Of a DNA stretch of 64,000 nt, positions 51,784 through 63,266 are shown in pieces. Location: positions 806,001-870,000 of the forward strand of contig NZ_KB894093.1 in assembly GCF_000374305.1 (NCBI RefSeq), written 5' to 3'. Position 1 is the first letter of the stretch; each line of letters starts with the position of its first letter. The notes beneath the pieces are model-generated. The model did not search any database. It was not told where the DNA came from and worked only from the letters and a program-made list of their open reading frames with translations. A program made the position numbers and the translations under genes. The DNA comes from Actinomadura flavalba DSM 45200. GTDB taxonomy: Bacteria > Actinomycetota > Actinomycetes > Streptosporangiales > Streptosporangiaceae.

Positions 51784-53330
51784 ATCGGCGGGTTGCCGTG
51801 CTTGCGCGACGGCGGGTCGGCGTGCTTGGTGCGGAGCATGTCCAGCGCGGCGACGAGCGTGGCGCGCGTGTCGCGCGGGTCGATGACGTCGTCCACGAGG
51901 CCGCGCTCGGCGGCGTGGAAGGGGTGGACGAGCGCCGCCCGGTACTCCTTGATCTTCTGCGCGCGGACCTGCCCGGGGTCGTCGGCGGCGTCGATGTCGC
52001 GCCGGAAGATGACCTCGGCCGCGCCCTCGGGGCCCATCACGGCGATCTCGTTGCGCGGCCACGCGAACGACAGGTCCGCGCCGACGGAACGGGAGTCCAT
52101 GACGATGTAGGCGCCGCCGTACGCCTTGCGCAGAATGACCTGGACGCGGGGAACGGTCGCGTCGCAGTAGGCGTACAGCAGTTTGGCGCCGTGCCGGATG
52201 ATGCCGCCGTGCTCCTGGTCGAGTCCGGGCAGGAATCCCGGCACGTCCACGAGCGTGACGAGCGGGATGTTGAACGCGTCGCAGGTCTGCACGAACCCGG
52301 CGGCCTTCTCGGCGGCGTGGATGTCGAGGCCGCCCGCCATGACGGAGGGCTGGTTGGCGACGATCCCGACGACGTGCCCGTCCAGCCGGGCGAGGGCGCA
52401 CACGACGTTCGGCGCCCAGTGCTCGTGCACCGGCAGGTACTCGCCGTCGTCGACGAGTTCGGCGATGACGGCGCCGACGTCGTAGGGGCGGGCGGGGTCG
52501 GCGGGCACGAGGTCGAGCATCCGGTCGGTGCGCCGGTCGGGCGGGTCGCCGGACGGCTCGCGCGGCGGCGTCTCCCGGTTGTTGGCGGGCAGCAGGGACA
52601 GCAGGTAGCGGACGTCGGCCAGGCAGCTCTCCTCGTCGTCGTGGACGAAGGCGGCGACACCGGACGTGGCGGCGTGGACGTCGGCGCCGCCGAGGCCCTC
52701 GGCGGTGACGTCGGCGCCGGTGACGGCGCGGACGACGGACGGCCCGGTGACGAACATCTGCGCCACGCCCCGCACCATGAACACGAAGTCGGTGAGGGCC
52801 GGGGAGTAGGCGGCGCCGCCCGCGCACGGCCCGAGCATGACGCTGATCTGCGGGATGACGCCGGAGTTGCGGGTGTTGCGGACGAAGATGCCGCCGTATC
52901 CGGCGAGCGCGCTGACGCCCTCCTGGATGCGGGCGCCCGCGCCGTCGTTGAGGCTCACCAGCGGCGCCCCGGCCGCGGCGGCGAGGTCCATCAGCTTGTG
53001 GATCTTGGCGGCGTGCGCCTCGCCGAGCGAGCCGCCGAAGGACCGGAAGTCGTGCGCGTAGACGAACACGCGGCGGCCGTGGACGGTGCCCCAGCCGGTG
53101 ACGACGCCGTCGCCGTCGGGGCGCCGCGCCTCCATGCCGAAGCCGGTGGCGCGGTGCCGCCGCAGCGGCTCGATCTCGTGGAAGCTGTCCGCGTCGCACA
53201 GCAGCGCGATGCGCTCGTAGGCGGTCAGTTTGCCCTTGTCGTGCTGGCGGCGGGTGGCGTCCGGCGCGGCGCCGTCCCGGACGGCGCGCTTGCGGTCGGC
53301 CAGTTCGGCCAGCCCTTCCGTGATCGTCAT
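51780..53330 (-). CDS. Acyl-CoA carboxylase beta subunit (carboxyltransferase, PccB/AccD-like)
   Basis: 516 aa with the two crotonase-like carboxyltransferase halves. RIALLCDADSFHE, oxyanion GGAAYSPALTDFVFMV and QHGGIIRHGAKLLYAY, and the C-terminal DPRDTRATLVAALDMLRTK match propionyl/acetyl-CoA carboxylase beta subunits. With a biotin-carrier alpha subunit (absent here, presumably encoded elsewhere) it makes methylmalonyl-, ethylmalonyl- or malonyl-CoA. Its place inside the PKS operon implies extender-unit supply. ATG 53330 abuts the monooxygenase stop. Confidence 0.93.
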   Translation of the reverse strand: MTITEGLAELADRKRAVRDGAAPDATRRQHDKGKLTAYERIALLCDADSFHEIEPLRRHRATGFGMEARRPDGDGVVTGWGTVHGRRVFVYAHDFRSFGGSLGEAHAAKIHKLMDLAAAAGAPLVSLNDGAGARIQEGVSALAGYGGIFVRNTRNSGVIPQISVMLGPCAGGAAYSPALTDFVFMVRGVAQMFVTGPSVVRAVTGADVTAEGLGGADVHAATSGVAAFVHDDEESCLADVRYLLSLLPANNRETPPREPSGDPPDRRTDRMLDLVPADPARPYDVGAVIAELVDDGEYLPVHEHWAPNVVCALARLDGHVVGIVANQPSVMAGGLDIHAAEKAAGFVQTCDAFNIPLVTLVDVPGFLPGLDQEHGGIIRHGAKLLYAYCDATVPRVQVILRKAYGGAYIVMDSRSVGADLSFAWPRNEIAVMGPEGAAEVIFRRDIDAADDPGQVRAQKIKEYRAALVHPFHAAERGLVDDVIDPRDTRATLVAALDMLRTKHADPPSRKHGNPPM

Positions 53331-54785
53331 TCAGGCTCCTCCCGGGGCGGGCGCGAGGCCCGCCGCCAGCGTCGCGACGTGGTCGAGGTCGGCGGTGGTG
53401 CGGCCGGCGCGGGCGACGAACCCGTCCGGCCGGACGAGCACGAACCCGCGTCCGGAGGCGCGGTGCTCGTGCGCGATGCGGCCGGGGTGGCGGGCGGCGA
53501 GGTGCGCTCCGGCGGCGGCGAGGGCGGCGTCGCCGCGGGTCACCAGCCGCAGCGCGCCCGTCCCGGCGGGGGGCGCGCCGCCGGGCGGCCGCTCTCCGGG
53601 CGCGGGCAGGCCGCGGGCGCGGCGGGCGGGACCGCCGGGCAGGACGTCGGGGTAGGCGACGCGGCGTCCGGCGAGCAGCGGGACGAAGTGGCGGCGCAGC
53701 ACCCCGGTGGCGTCCAGCCCGCGCCAGGCCGCGTTGCGGACCCGGGCGGGGCGCGGCCCGAGCGTGAACATCCGCGCGAACCGGTGGGTGTTCTGGACGG
53801 TCTGCTCGGCGGCCCGCCGCCGCTCGGGCTCGTAGGTGTCGAGGAGGTCGGGGGTGTAGGCGCCGCGCAGGACGCCCGCGAGTTTCCAGGTGAGGTTGGC
53901 GACGTCCTGGAGGCCGAGGTTGAGGCCCTGCCCGCCGATGGGCGAGTGGGTGTGCGCCGCGTCTCCGACGAGGAAGCACCGTCCGTGCCGCAGGGTGGCG
54001 GCGACGCGTTCCTGGCTGGCGAAGGTGGTGATGTCGTCGAGGCGGCGCAGCACGAGGCCGTCGCCGCCGCGCTCGGTGAGGACGCGCTGCACGGTCGCCT
54101 CGGACAGCTCGGTGCCGTCGGGGACGGGCGCGCCCATGCGGACGGTCCCGCCGCGCAGCGGCGCGACGACCATGGGACCGGCGGGCCGCAGGAAGTAGTG
54201 GACGGCGCCGGGCGCCAGGTCGCCGTCGATGGCGCCGTCGACGGCGAGGTAGCGGGCCGGGAGCGTGGTGCCGGGGAAGTCGATGCCGAGCAGGCGCCGG
54301 ACGGTGCTGCCGACGCCGTCGGCGGCGATGAGCCATTGGGCCTCGATCAGCTCGGTGCCGCCGGGCCGGTCGACCTTGACGGTCACGCCGTCCGGGCCGG
54401 GGGTGACGCCGCTGACGTGCGCGGACCGCTCGACCCTTCCCCCGGCGGCCTCCAGCGCCTCTTCGAGCAGCGCGTCGGTGGCGTGCTGGGCGAGGACGAG
54501 CGCCTCGTTCTCGGCGCCGACCGTGGTGCGCAGGGTGCGTCCCCCGGCCAGGTGGTAGTGCAGGGCGTCGAGCGGGAGGCCGCGCCGCTCGGCGTCCTCG
54601 CGGACGCCGAGGTCGCGCAGCACGGCCAGGCCGAGCGGCCACAGCAGGGTGGCGCGGGAGCCGGTGCCGGGGACGTCCTCGCGTTCCAGCAGGCGGACGT
54701 CGATCCCGGCGCGGCGCAGCGCGCAGGCGGCGGCCAGGCCGCAGGTCCCCGCGCCGACGATCACCACGGGCGTGCGTTCGGTCAT
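53331..54785 (-). CDS. FAD-dependent monooxygenase (aromatic hydroxylase/PgaE-RdmE type)
   Basis: 484 aa. FAD-binding [21 protein letters not shown] at the N-terminus, DG motif in [12 protein letters not shown] and GD motif in [20 protein letters not shown] define group A flavoprotein monooxygenases. The C-terminal thioredoxin-like region resembles polyketide hydroxylases such as PgaE and RdmE, which hydroxylate or do Baeyer-Villiger oxidation. ATG 54785 overlaps the PKS stop (TGATG-type, 4 nt), so it is co-translated with the terminal PKS gene. Confidence 0.9.
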   Translation of the reverse strand: MTERTPVVIVGAGTCGLAAACALRRAGIDVRLLEREDVPGTGSRATLLWPLGLAVLRDLGVREDAERRGLPLDALHYHLAGGRTLRTTVGAENEALVLAQHATDALLEEALEAAGGRVERSAHVSGVTPGPDGVTVKVDRPGGTELIEAQWLIAADGVGSTVRRLLGIDFPGTTLPARYLAVDGAIDGDLAPGAVHYFLRPAGPMVVAPLRGGTVRMGAPVPDGTELSEATVQRVLTERGGDGLVLRRLDDITTFASQERVAATLRHGRCFLVGDAAHTHSPIGGQGLNLGLQDVANLTWKLAGVLRGAYTPDLLDTYEPERRRAAEQTVQNTHRFARMFTLGPRPARVRNAAWRGLDATGVLRRHFVPLLAGRRVAYPDVLPGGPARRARGLPAPGERPPGGAPPAGTGALRLVTRGDAALAAAGAHLAARHPGRIAHEHRASGRGFVLVRPDGFVARAGRTTADLDHVATLAAGLAPAPGGA

Positions 54786-57700
54786 CGGTGGTCTCCTTGG
54801 GTGGTGCCGGTGCGCAGCAGCGCGGCGAGCGCCCGCGCGGTGGTGGCGGCGTCCTCGTCGATGACGCCGAAGTGGTCGCCGGGGACCGTGACGCCGCGGG
54901 CGGGGCCGCCGTCGGCGCGGATCTCCAGCAGCGGGACGCCGCCGGGGTCGGCGGGGTGGCCGCCGAGCAGCCGCAGGTAGGCGGCCATGGCGGTGAGGCG
55001 GTCGTCGGTGAGGGGCAGGACGCCGTCCGCGCGGTCGGCCATGGCGCCGAGCAGGGCGGGGCCGGTGGTGTCGAGGAAGGCGTCGTCGAAGGGGGCGGTC
55101 TCGATGGTGGCGACGGCGGCGGGGGCGGCGCCCTCGGCGGCGAGGCGGGCGGCGGCGAGCCGGGCGACGAGGCCGCCGGAGGAGTAGCCGCCGACGACGT
55201 AGGGGCCTGTTCCGGCGGCGGCGCGGACGGCGGTGGTGACGGCGGTGAGCAGGGCGTCGAGGTCGGCGGGCAGGGGTTCGCCGGTGCCGTGGCCGGGCAG
55301 CGCGATCGCGCTGACGGGGCCGGTGCCGTCGTCGTCGCGCAGCGCGGCGGCGATCCGGGCGAACTGGTGCGGCCCGGACGTCGCGAGGACGGACGGGATC
55401 AGCACGAGGGCGGGCCCGGTACCGCCCGCCGTCAGCCGTTCGACGGCGGGCGGCGGAACGTCGGCGGCGGTGAACGCGGGGCGGAAGGCGGCCAGGTCCG
55501 CGAGCACGCGCAGGAATCCGGGCAGCCGCCCGGTCCGCGCGGCGTCGCGGAACAGCGCGGCGAGCGTCTCGGGCGCGTCGTCGGCGGGGCCGCCGAGCGC
55601 GGCGTGCAGGGCGGCGGCGATGCGGTCGGGGGTGCCGCCGGAGACGACGAGGCCGGCGGGGACGCGCAGCCCGGTCGCGGCGCCGAGCCGGTTGCGCAGC
55701 TCGACCATCGTCAGCGAGTCCATGCCGATCTCCAGCAGCCCGCGCGCCGGATCGACGGCCTCGCCGGAGGCGTGGCCGAGGACGGCGGCGATCTGCGTGC
55801 GGACGAGGCCGCGCAGCTCGTCGCGGCCCGGCCGCGCCGGAAGCCCGGCGGCGAGGGAGGCGGACGCGGCGGGGCGTGCTTCGGGGATCTCGCCGAGCAG
55901 CGGGTTCGGCCGTCCGGCGGTGAGGCGCGCGGCGAACCGGGGCCAGTCCACCTCGACGAGCGTCACCGCCGTCTCGTCGTGGTCGAGGGCCTGGTGCAGC
56001 GCGGTGAGGGCGAGGGCGGGGTCGAGGCCGGGCAGGCCCCGGTCGGCCAGGCGGCGGGCGCGGTCGCGTTCGGTCGCGGCGGCGTCGCCGGTGGCTTCGG
56101 GGTCGGCCCAGCCGCCCCAGGCGAGGCAGGTGGCGGGCAGGCCGTTCGCGCGGCGGGCGGCGGCGAGCGCGTCGAGGTCGGCCGCGGCGGCGGCGTACGC
56201 GCCGACGCCGACGCCGCCGCCGAACGTCGCGGTGAACGAGGAGAACAGCACGAACGCGGTGAGGTCGGCGTCGCGGGTCAGCTCGTCCAGGGTGCGGGCG
56301 GCGTCGGCGCGGGCGCGCAGGACGGCGGCGACGGTCGCGTCCGGCAGTGCGGTGAGCGGCCCTTCGGCGAGGAGTTCGGCGGTGTGGACGACGGCGGTGA
56401 GCGGCGCGTCGGCGGGGATGGCGCCGAGGACGGCGGCGAGCGCGTCGCGGTCGGCGGCGTCGCAGGCGGCGACGGTCACGCGGGCGCCGTGCGCGGCGAG
56501 ATCGGGCGGCGGCGCGGCGGGCCCGTCCGCCGGGTCGGTGAGGAGCAGGAGGTGGTCGGCGCCGTGGGCGGCGAGGTCGCGGGCGACCTGGGCGCCGGGT
56601 CCGTGCAGGCCGCCGGTGATCAGGACGGTCCCGGTGGGCTTCCAGGTGCGGGCGGGTGCGCGGCCGGGCAGGGGCGCGCGGACTAGCCGCCGGGCCAGCG
56701 GCCCGCCTGGGCGCAGCGCGAGCTGGTCCTCGCCGGTTCCGGCGAGGACGCCGGGCAGCAGCGCGAGCGCGGCGGGGGCGGCGTCGGCGGGCAGGTCGAC
56801 GAGCCCGCCCCACCAGGGGTGTTCGAGCGCGGCGACCTGGCCGAGGCCCCAGTGCCGGGCTTGCCGGGGCTCGGGCGCGGGGTCGCCGGGCTCGGCCCGG
56901 ACCGCGCCCCGGGTCACCGACCACACCGGCGTCTCGGTCCCGGCCTCGGCCACGGCGCGCAGGACGCGGAGGGTCGCGCCGAGGCCGGGGTCGGCGGGCG
57001 GCAGCAGGGACACGATCCCGGCGAGGCCGCCGCCGGTGAGGACGGCGTCGCCGGGCTCGGCGCGGCGGACGTCGGCTCCGGCGGCGGTGAGCGCGGCGGC
57101 GACGTCGTCGCCGGGGTGCGCGGCGTCCGCGACGAGCGCCCAGGTGCCGGTGAGGCGGGCGGGCGGGGCGGGGACGGGCCGCCAGTCGATCCGGTACCGC
57201 CACGACGCGGGCCGGGTGAGGGCGGGTCGTCGCGTCTCGACCCAGTACCGCTCGTGCTGGAAGGGGTAGGCGGGCAGGTCGGTGCGGGGTCCGGGGCCGA
57301 GCGGCGCGGTCCAGTCCACGTCCGCGCCGCGCGCCCAGAGCCCGGCGGCGGAGGCCAGGAGCCGGTCGAGGCCGCCGTCGTCGCGGCGCAGCGAGCCGGA
57401 CGCGACGACGTCGGCGCCCGCGCGGTCCGCGATCTCCTCCACGTTCATCGTCAGCACCGGATGCGCGGACGGCTCCACGAACACGCCGAAACCGTCGCGG
57501 AGCAGGCGTTCGACGACGGGAGCGAACCGCACCGGGCGGCGGCAGTTCTCGTACCAGTAGTCCGGGCCGAGGTCCGCGCCGTCGCTCGGTTCGCCGGTCA
57601 CCGTGGAGTACAGCGGCACGCGGCCCGGCCGGGGGCGCAGGAATCCGAGGCCGGTGACGATCCGTTCCCGCAGCGGTTCGACCTGCGCCGAGTGCGACGC

Positions 57701-59947
57701 CACCGACGCCGAGACCACCCGCGCCCGCACCCCCTCGGCCACCAGCTCCGCGACGAACGCCTCCACCGCCGCCGCCTCCCCCGCCACGGTCGTCGCGGCG
57801 GGGCCGTTCACCCCGGCGACCGACAGCCCGTCGGGCAGGCGCCGTTCCACCTCCCGGACGGGCAGCGCGAGGGAGGCGACGACGCCGCGCCCGGTCAGCT
57901 CCCGCGCGAACAGCGCCGAACGCTCCACCACCAGCCGCGCCCCGTCCTCGACGGTCAGCGCCCCGGCGACGACGGCGGCGGCGATCTCGCCCTGCGAGTG
58001 GCCGACGACGGCGTCCGGCCGGACGCCCCACGCCTCCCAGACGGCGGCCAGCGCGACCTGCACCGCGAACAGCACCGGCTGGACGACCTCGATCCGCGCC
58101 AGCCGCTCCGCGTCACCCAGCGCGGCCTCCACCGGCCATTCGACGCGTTCCTCCACGGCCGCCGCGATCTCGCGGAACCGGTCCCGGAACACGTCCGACT
58201 CCGCCAGCAACTCGCGCCCCAGACCGACCCACTGCGACCCCTGGCCGGGGAAGACGAACGCGACCCGTCCCGGCGCGCGCAGCGTGCGGACGGGCGTCTC
58301 GCCCGCCGCGACGGCGCGCAGCGCGGCGGCCGCCCCGGCATGGTCGGTGGCGACGAAGGCGGCGCGGTCGTCCAGCACCGCGCGGTGCGCGGCGAGGGTC
58401 CGCGCGACCGTGGCCAGCGGACGTTCCGGGTGGTCGGTCACCAGCGCGGCCAGGTCGGCGGCGCGGACGCGCAGCGCGGCGCCGCCCCGCGCGGACAGCG
58501 GCAGGACGACCGGCCCGGCGGCGGGCTCGTCGCCCGGCTCGGGCGCGGTCTCGGGCGGTTCCTCCAGGATGAGGTGGGCGTTGGTGCCGCTCACGCCGAA
58601 CGCCGAGATCCCGGCCCGGCGGGGGCGGTCGCCGCGCGGCCACTTCACCGGCTCGGTCAGCAGCTCCACCCCGCCCGACGACCAGTCCACCGCCGACGTC
58701 GGCGCGTCCACGTGCAGCGTGCGCGGCAACACCCCGTGCCGCATCGCCAGCAGCATCTTGATCAGCCCGGCGGCACCGGCGGCGGGACCGGTGTGCCCGA
58801 GGTTGGACTTGAGCGACCCGAGCCGGAGGGGGTCGCCGGGCGGACGCTCCCGCCCGTAGGTGGCCAGCAAAGCGGACGCCTCGATCGGGTCGCCCAGCGG
58901 CGTCCCGGTGCCGTGCGCCTCCACCGCGTCCACCTCGGCCGGGGACACCCCGGCCGAAGCCAGCGCCGCGCGGATCACCCGGCGCTGCGCCGGGCCGCTC
59001 GGCGCCGTCAGCCCGTTGCTCGCGCCGTCCTGGTTGACCGCCGACCCCCGGATCACTCCGAAAATCTCCCGGCCGTGGGCGACCGCGTCCGACAGCCGCT
59101 CCAGCAGGACGAGCGCGACGCCCTCGCCCCACCCGGTGCCGTCGGCGGCCTCGGCGAACGCCTTCACCCGCCCGTCGGCCGCCAGGCCGCGCTGACGGCT
59201 GAGGTCCACGAACGCCGCCGGGGTGGACAGGACGTTCACGCCGCCCGCCAGCGCCAGCGAGGTCTCCCCCGCGCGCAGCGCCTGGCAGGCCAGGTGGATC
59301 GCGACCAGCGACGACGAGCAGGCCGTGTCCACCGTCACCGCCGGGCCCTCCAGCCCCAGCGTGTACGCGACCCGGCCGGACAGGACGCTGCCCGCGACGC
59401 CCGTCATGCGGTGGGCCTCCACGTCGTCGTCGGTGCGGTCGAGCAGCGCGGCGTACTCGCCGCCCGCGACGCCCGCGTAGACGCCGGTGGCGGTGCCGCG
59501 CAGCGACGCGGGGTCGATTCCGGCGCGCTCGATCGTCTCCCAGGCCACCTCCAGCAACAGCCGCTGCTGCGGGTCCATCGCCAGCGCCTCACGCGGCGAG
59601 ATCCCGAAGAACTCCGCGTCGAAACCCGCCACGTCGTCCACGAACCCGCCCGAACGGACGTACGACGTTCCCGGACGATCCGGATCATCGTCGAACAACG
59701 TGGCCAGATCCCAGCCCCGGTCGGCCGGGAAGCCGGTCAGCACGTCCCGGCCGTCCTCGACCAGCGACCACAGCGCGTCCGGCGTGGCCGCGCCGCCCGG
59801 GAGGCGGCAGCCCAGCGCGACGACCGCGATCGGCTCGCGGGCGCGGTCGCGCTCGGCGGCGAGCCGCCGCCGGGCGTCGGCCAGCTCCACCGTGACGCGC
59901 TTCAGGTAGTCGCGGAGCCGCTGTTCGGTGGTCGGTGCGCCGGTCAT
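54782..59947 (-). CDS. Type I modular PKS, terminal subunit: KS-AT-KR(degenerate)-ACP-TE
   Basis: 1721 aa. N-terminal docking coil ([20 protein letters not shown]). KS (~38-460) with Cys in DTACSSS and both His (EAHGTGT, KSNLGH). AT (~565-880), GHSQGE Ser near 651; VASH near 750 suggests methylmalonyl. No DH. KR (~930-1330): cofactor motif is TGGLHGPG instead of TGGTGxxG, the catalytic Lys is Arg in VLRARAD, and YAAAA replaces YAAAN, so it is probably inactive. ACP Ser in GMDSL near 1411. TE (~1470-1721) with Ser in GYSSGG near 1588 and His in PGDHFGV near 1691, so it releases the chain, perhaps by lactonisation. Confidence 0.92.
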   Translation of the reverse strand: MTGAPTTEQRLRDYLKRVTVELADARRRLAAERDRAREPIAVVALGCRLPGGAATPDALWSLVEDGRDVLTGFPADRGWDLATLFDDDPDRPGTSYVRSGGFVDDVAGFDAEFFGISPREALAMDPQQRLLLEVAWETIERAGIDPASLRGTATGVYAGVAGGEYAALLDRTDDDVEAHRMTGVAGSVLSGRVAYTLGLEGPAVTVDTACSSSLVAIHLACQALRAGETSLALAGGVNVLSTPAAFVDLSRQRGLAADGRVKAFAEAADGTGWGEGVALVLLERLSDAVAHGREIFGVIRGSAVNQDGASNGLTAPSGPAQRRVIRAALASAGVSPAEVDAVEAHGTGTPLGDPIEASALLATYGRERPPGDPLRLGSLKSNLGHTGPAAGAAGLIKMLLAMRHGVLPRTLHVDAPTSAVDWSSGGVELLTEPVKWPRGDRPRRAGISAFGVSGTNAHLILEEPPETAPEPGDEPAAGPVVLPLSARGGAALRVRAADLAALVTDHPERPLATVARTLAAHRAVLDDRAAFVATDHAGAAAALRAVAAGETPVRTLRAPGRVAFVFPGQGSQWVGLGRELLAESDVFRDRFREIAAAVEERVEWPVEAALGDAERLARIEVVQPVLFAVQVALAAVWEAWGVRPDAVVGHSQGEIAAAVVAGALTVEDGARLVVERSALFARELTGRGVVASLALPVREVERRLPDGLSVAGVNGPAATTVAGEAAAVEAFVAELVAEGVRARVVSASVASHSAQVEPLRERIVTGLGFLRPRPGRVPLYSTVTGEPSDGADLGPDYWYENCRRPVRFAPVVERLLRDGFGVFVEPSAHPVLTMNVEEIADRAGADVVASGSLRRDDGGLDRLLASAAGLWARGADVDWTAPLGPGPRTDLPAYPFQHERYWVETRRPALTRPASWRYRIDWRPVPAPPARLTGTWALVADAAHPGDDVAAALTAAGADVRRAEPGDAVLTGGGLAGIVSLLPPADPGLGATLRVLRAVAEAGTETPVWSVTRGAVRAEPGDPAPEPRQARHWGLGQVAALEHPWWGGLVDLPADAAPAALALLPGVLAGTGEDQLALRPGGPLARRLVRAPLPGRAPARTWKPTGTVLITGGLHGPGAQVARDLAAHGADHLLLLTDPADGPAAPPPDLAAHGARVTVAACDAADRDALAAVLGAIPADAPLTAVVHTAELLAEGPLTALPDATVAAVLRARADAARTLDELTRDADLTAFVLFSSFTATFGGGVGVGAYAAAAADLDALAAARRANGLPATCLAWGGWADPEATGDAAATERDRARRLADRGLPGLDPALALTALHQALDHDETAVTLVEVDWPRFAARLTAGRPNPLLGEIPEARPAASASLAAGLPARPGRDELRGLVRTQIAAVLGHASGEAVDPARGLLEIGMDSLTMVELRNRLGAATGLRVPAGLVVSGGTPDRIAAALHAALGGPADDAPETLAALFRDAARTGRLPGFLRVLADLAAFRPAFTAADVPPPAVERLTAGGTGPALVLIPSVLATSGPHQFARIAAALRDDDGTGPVSAIALPGHGTGEPLPADLDALLTAVTTAVRAAAGTGPYVVGGYSSGGLVARLAAARLAAEGAAPAAVATIETAPFDDAFLDTTGPALLGAMADRADGVLPLTDDRLTAMAAYLRLLGGHPADPGGVPLLEIRADGGPARGVTVPGDHFGVIDEDAATTARALAALLRTGTTQGDHR
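58551..59698 (-). repeat. Duplicated KS-coding segment, copy 1
   Basis: Very similar at the DNA level to 61865-63012 with a constant offset of 3,314 bp. The 200-bp stretch 59496-59697 matches 62810-63011 with only a handful of differences. The segment spans most of the KS domain; about 59400-59495 is more diverged. Confidence 0.85.
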
Positions 59948-59967
59948 CGCGTTTCGGGTCCTTTCGG

Positions 59968-62900
59968 TCAGGGGGCGCCGAGCTCGCGCTCGACGATCGC
60001 GAAGAGGTCGTCGTCGTCCGCGCCGGACAGCGCGGCGGCCATCGCCTCGTCCGGGCCGCCGGACCCGCGCAGCCCGTCCAGCAGCGCCTCCAGCCGGGCG
60101 ACGACGAGGGCGCGGGCGCCGTCGTCGGCGGCGGCCCGCTCCACCACGGCCTGCACCTCGTCGATGACGTCGGCGGCGGACGGCGCGGCCGGGCCGCCGT
60201 CGCGCGGCGCCTCGACCTGGACCGCGATGTGCTCGGCGACGGCGGCGGGCGTCGGATGGTCGAACACGAGCGTGGTGGCCAGCCGCAGCCCGGTCGCGGC
60301 GTTGAGCCGGTTGCGGAGCGTCACCGCGGCGAGGGAGTCGAAGCCGAGCTGCCGCATCGTCCGCTCGGGGTCGATCCCGGCGGCGTCGCCGTGGCCGAGG
60401 ACGGCCGCCGTCTCGCCGCGCACCAGCGCGAGCAGCCGGGTACGGAGCTCGTGCGGCGGCAGTGCGGCCAGCTCGTCCGCCGCCGGGACGGCCTCCGCCG
60501 CGTCGGCGCCGAGCGCGCCGCTCCAGCCCTTCGACGCGCCCTCCACCCAGTGGCGGCGGTGCTGGAAGGGGTAGGTGGGCAGGTCGAGGACCGTCCCGGA
60601 CCCGGCGTCCCAGCGCACCGGGACGCCCCGCGTCCACGCCTCCGCGAACGAGCGCAGCAGCCGCGCCGCGCCGCCCTCGCCGCGCCGTAGCGTCCCGGTG
60701 ACGACGACGTCCCGGCCCGCGCGCTCGGCCGTCTCCTCAACGCCCGCGACGAGGAGCGGGTGCGGGCCGACCTCCACGAACACGTCGAAGCCGTCGTCCA
60801 CGAGCCGCCGCGCCGCCCGGTCGAAACGCACGGGTTCACGCAGGTTGCGGTACCAGTACCCGGCGTCCAGCTCGACGGTGTCCAGCGGGCCGCCGGTCAC
60901 GGCCGAGTAGAACGCGACGCCGCCCGCGCGCGGCACGACCGGCTCGAAGATCTCCAGCAGCGACTCCCGCGCGGGCTCGACGTGCCGGGAGTGCCCGGCC
61001 TGCGCGGCGGGCAGCCGCCGCGCCCGCACGTCGTCGGCGACGCAGCGTTCGTAGAGTTCCCGGCAGGCCGCCACGTCGCCCGACACCACGACCGACGAGG
61101 GCCCGTTCACGACCGCGATGCCCAGCCGCCCGTCCCACGGCTCCAGCCTGCGGGCGACCTCGTCGGCGGGCAGCGCCACCGACACCATCGCGCCCTCGGG
61201 CAGCTCCCGCACCGCGAGGCCGCGCGCGGCGACGGCGCGGGCGCCGTCGTCCAGGGTCAGCGCGCCCGCGACGCACGCGGCGGCGATCTCGCCCTGCGAG
61301 TGGCCGACGACGGCGTCCGGTTCCACGCCCTGCGCCCGCCACGCCGCCGCGAGCGACACCATCACCGCCCACAGCACGACGTGGACGACCTCGACGCGCT
61401 CCAGCATCGCCGCGTCGGTGAGCGCCGCGCGCGGCGACCAGTCCACGTACGGGTCGAGCGCCGCCGTGCACTCGGCGAACCGGTCGCGGAACGCCGGGGA
61501 CGTCTCCAGCAGCCCGGCCGCCATGCCCGCCCACTGCGAGCCGTGGCCCGGGAAGACGAACACGGTCCGGCCGCGCTCGCGGGCGGTGCCGCGCACCATG
61601 CCGGGGTCGGCGGTGCCGTCGGCGGCGGCGCCGAGCCCGGCGAGCGCCGCGCCGGCGGACTCCGCGACGACGACGGCGCGGACCTCCAGCTCGGCGCGGG
61701 TCGTGTGCAGCGAGTACGCCAGGTCGCGCAGCGGGGTGCCGGGGTGCGCGGCGAGGTGGTCGCGCAGCCGCCCGGCCTGGGCCCGCAGCGCCGCCTCGCT
61801 CCGGGCCGACACGGTCAGGGCGACGGGACCGGGCGCGGGCGCGTCCACCGGCTCCGGCGGGGTTTCCGGGGGTTCCTCCAGGATGAGGTGGGCGTTGGTG
61901 CCGCTCACGCCGAACGCCGAGACACCCGCCCGGCGGGGACGCTCGCCGCGCGGCCACTTCACCGCCTCGGTCAGCAGCTCCACGCCGCCCGACGACCAGT
62001 CCACCGCCGACGTCGGAGCGTCCACGTGCAGCGTGCGCGGCAGCACGCCGTGCCGCATCGCCAGCGCCATCTTGATCAGCCCGGCGACGCCCGCCGCCGC
62101 CTGCGTGTGCCCGAGGTTCGATTTCAGCGAGCCGAGCCGGAGGGGGTCGCCGGGCGGACGCTCCCGCCCGTAGGTGGCCAGCAATGCCGACGCCTCGATC
62201 GGGTCGCCCAGCGGCGTCCCGGTGCCGTGCGCCTCCACCGCGTCCACTTCGGCGGCGGGCACCCCGGCGGCGGCCAGCGCGGCGCGGATCACCCGGCGCT
62301 GCGCCGGGCCGCTCGGCGCCGTCAGCCCGTTGCTCGCGCCGTCCTGGTTGATGGCCGAACCCCGGATCACCGCGTGCACGCGGTGCCCGTGGCGGACGGC
62401 GTCCGACAGCCGCTCCAGCAGCACCAGGCCGACGCCCTCGCCCCAGCCCGTCCCGTCCGCCGCCTCCGCGAACGCCTTCACCCGGCCGTCCGCCGCCAGC
62501 GCGCGCTGGCGGCTGTGCTCCACGAACACGAACGGCGTGGACAGCAGCGCCACCCCGCCCGCGAGCGCGAGGCCGCAGTCCCCGGCCCGCAGCGCCTGGC
62601 AGGCCAGGTGGATCGCGACCAGCGACGACGAGCACGCCGTGTCCACCGTCACCGCCGGGCCCTGGAGGCCGAGCGTGTAGGCGATGCGGCCGGACGCGAC
62701 GCTGCCGTGCGTCCCGGTCGTCACATAGCCGGACAGGTCGTGCGGGATCTCCGGGAGGCGGCTGATGTAGTCGTGGTACATGAAGCCCGCGTAGATCCCG
62801 GCGTCCTGGCCGCGCAGCGACGCGGGGTCGATTCCGGCGCGCTCGATCGTCTCCCAGGCCACCTCCAGCAACAGCCGCTGCTGCGGGTCCATCGCCAGCG

Positions 62901-63240
62901 CCTCACGCGGCGAGATCCCGAAGAACTCCGCGTCGAAACCCGCCACATCGTCCACGAACCCGCCCGAACGGACGTACGACGTCCCCGGACGATCCGGATC
63001 ATCGTCGAACAGCTCGGTGAGATCCCAGCCCCGGTCGTCGGGGAAGGGGCCCACCACGTCGCGGCCGTCCTCGACCAGCGACCACAGGTCGTCCGGGGAC
63101 GCCACGCCGCCGGGGAAACGGCAGCCCATCCCGACGACGGCGACGGGCTCGGCCGTGTCGTCGCGCGCCTTGAGCCGGGCGTTCTCCTTGAGCGCGGCGC
63201 GCAGGGCCGCGACGACGGGGGCTTCGGTGGCTTCGGTCAT
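59968..63240 (-). CDS. Type I modular PKS, single module KS-AT-ACP
   Basis: 1090 aa. N-terminal docking helix ([17 protein letters not shown]). KS (~30-455), DTACSSS Cys, EAHGTGT and [14 protein letters not shown] (~555-860): GHGSQW at the start, GHSQGE Ser near 647, and QAGH near 748 where malonyl ATs have HAFH and methylmalonyl ATs YASH; xAGH variants occur in ethylmalonyl or methoxymalonyl ATs. No reductive domains, so the beta-keto group stays. ACP Ser in GFDSLAA near 968. C-terminal docking [16 protein letters not shown] pairs with the DYLKRVT docking helix of the next protein. ATG 63240; the downstream PKS gene starts 20 bp after its stop. Confidence 0.93.
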   Translation of the reverse strand: MTEATEAPVVAALRAALKENARLKARDDTAEPVAVVGMGCRFPGGVASPDDLWSLVEDGRDVVGPFPDDRGWDLTELFDDDPDRPGTSYVRSGGFVDDVAGFDAEFFGISPREALAMDPQQRLLLEVAWETIERAGIDPASLRGQDAGIYAGFMYHDYISRLPEIPHDLSGYVTTGTHGSVASGRIAYTLGLQGPAVTVDTACSSSLVAIHLACQALRAGDCGLALAGGVALLSTPFVFVEHSRQRALAADGRVKAFAEAADGTGWGEGVGLVLLERLSDAVRHGHRVHAVIRGSAINQDGASNGLTAPSGPAQRRVIRAALAAAGVPAAEVDAVEAHGTGTPLGDPIEASALLATYGRERPPGDPLRLGSLKSNLGHTQAAAGVAGLIKMALAMRHGVLPRTLHVDAPTSAVDWSSGGVELLTEAVKWPRGERPRRAGVSAFGVSGTNAHLILEEPPETPPEPVDAPAPGPVALTVSARSEAALRAQAGRLRDHLAAHPGTPLRDLAYSLHTTRAELEVRAVVVAESAGAALAGLGAAADGTADPGMVRGTARERGRTVFVFPGHGSQWAGMAAGLLETSPAFRDRFAECTAALDPYVDWSPRAALTDAAMLERVEVVHVVLWAVMVSLAAAWRAQGVEPDAVVGHSQGEIAAACVAGALTLDDGARAVAARGLAVRELPEGAMVSVALPADEVARRLEPWDGRLGIAVVNGPSSVVVSGDVAACRELYERCVADDVRARRLPAAQAGHSRHVEPARESLLEIFEPVVPRAGGVAFYSAVTGGPLDTVELDAGYWYRNLREPVRFDRAARRLVDDGFDVFVEVGPHPLLVAGVEETAERAGRDVVVTGTLRRGEGGAARLLRSFAEAWTRGVPVRWDAGSGTVLDLPTYPFQHRRHWVEGASKGWSGALGADAAEAVPAADELAALPPHELRTRLLALVRGETAAVLGHGDAAGIDPERTMRQLGFDSLAAVTLRNRLNAATGLRLATTLVFDHPTPAAVAEHIAVQVEAPRDGGPAAPSAADVIDEVQAVVERAAADDGARALVVARLEALLDGLRGSGGPDEAMAAALSGADDDDLFAIVERELGAP
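61865..63012 (-). repeat. Duplicated KS-coding segment, copy 2
   Basis: See 58551-59698; colinear copy in the neighbouring PKS gene, consistent with module duplication or gene conversion between KS domains. Confidence 0.85.
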
Positions 63241-63266
63241 GGGTGGCCCTCTCGGAGCGGAACGGG

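Noticed and set aside
51798-54980. Plus-strand open frame of about 1,060 codons
   Set aside because: Shadow of the carboxylase and monooxygenase genes; no motif, no RBS.
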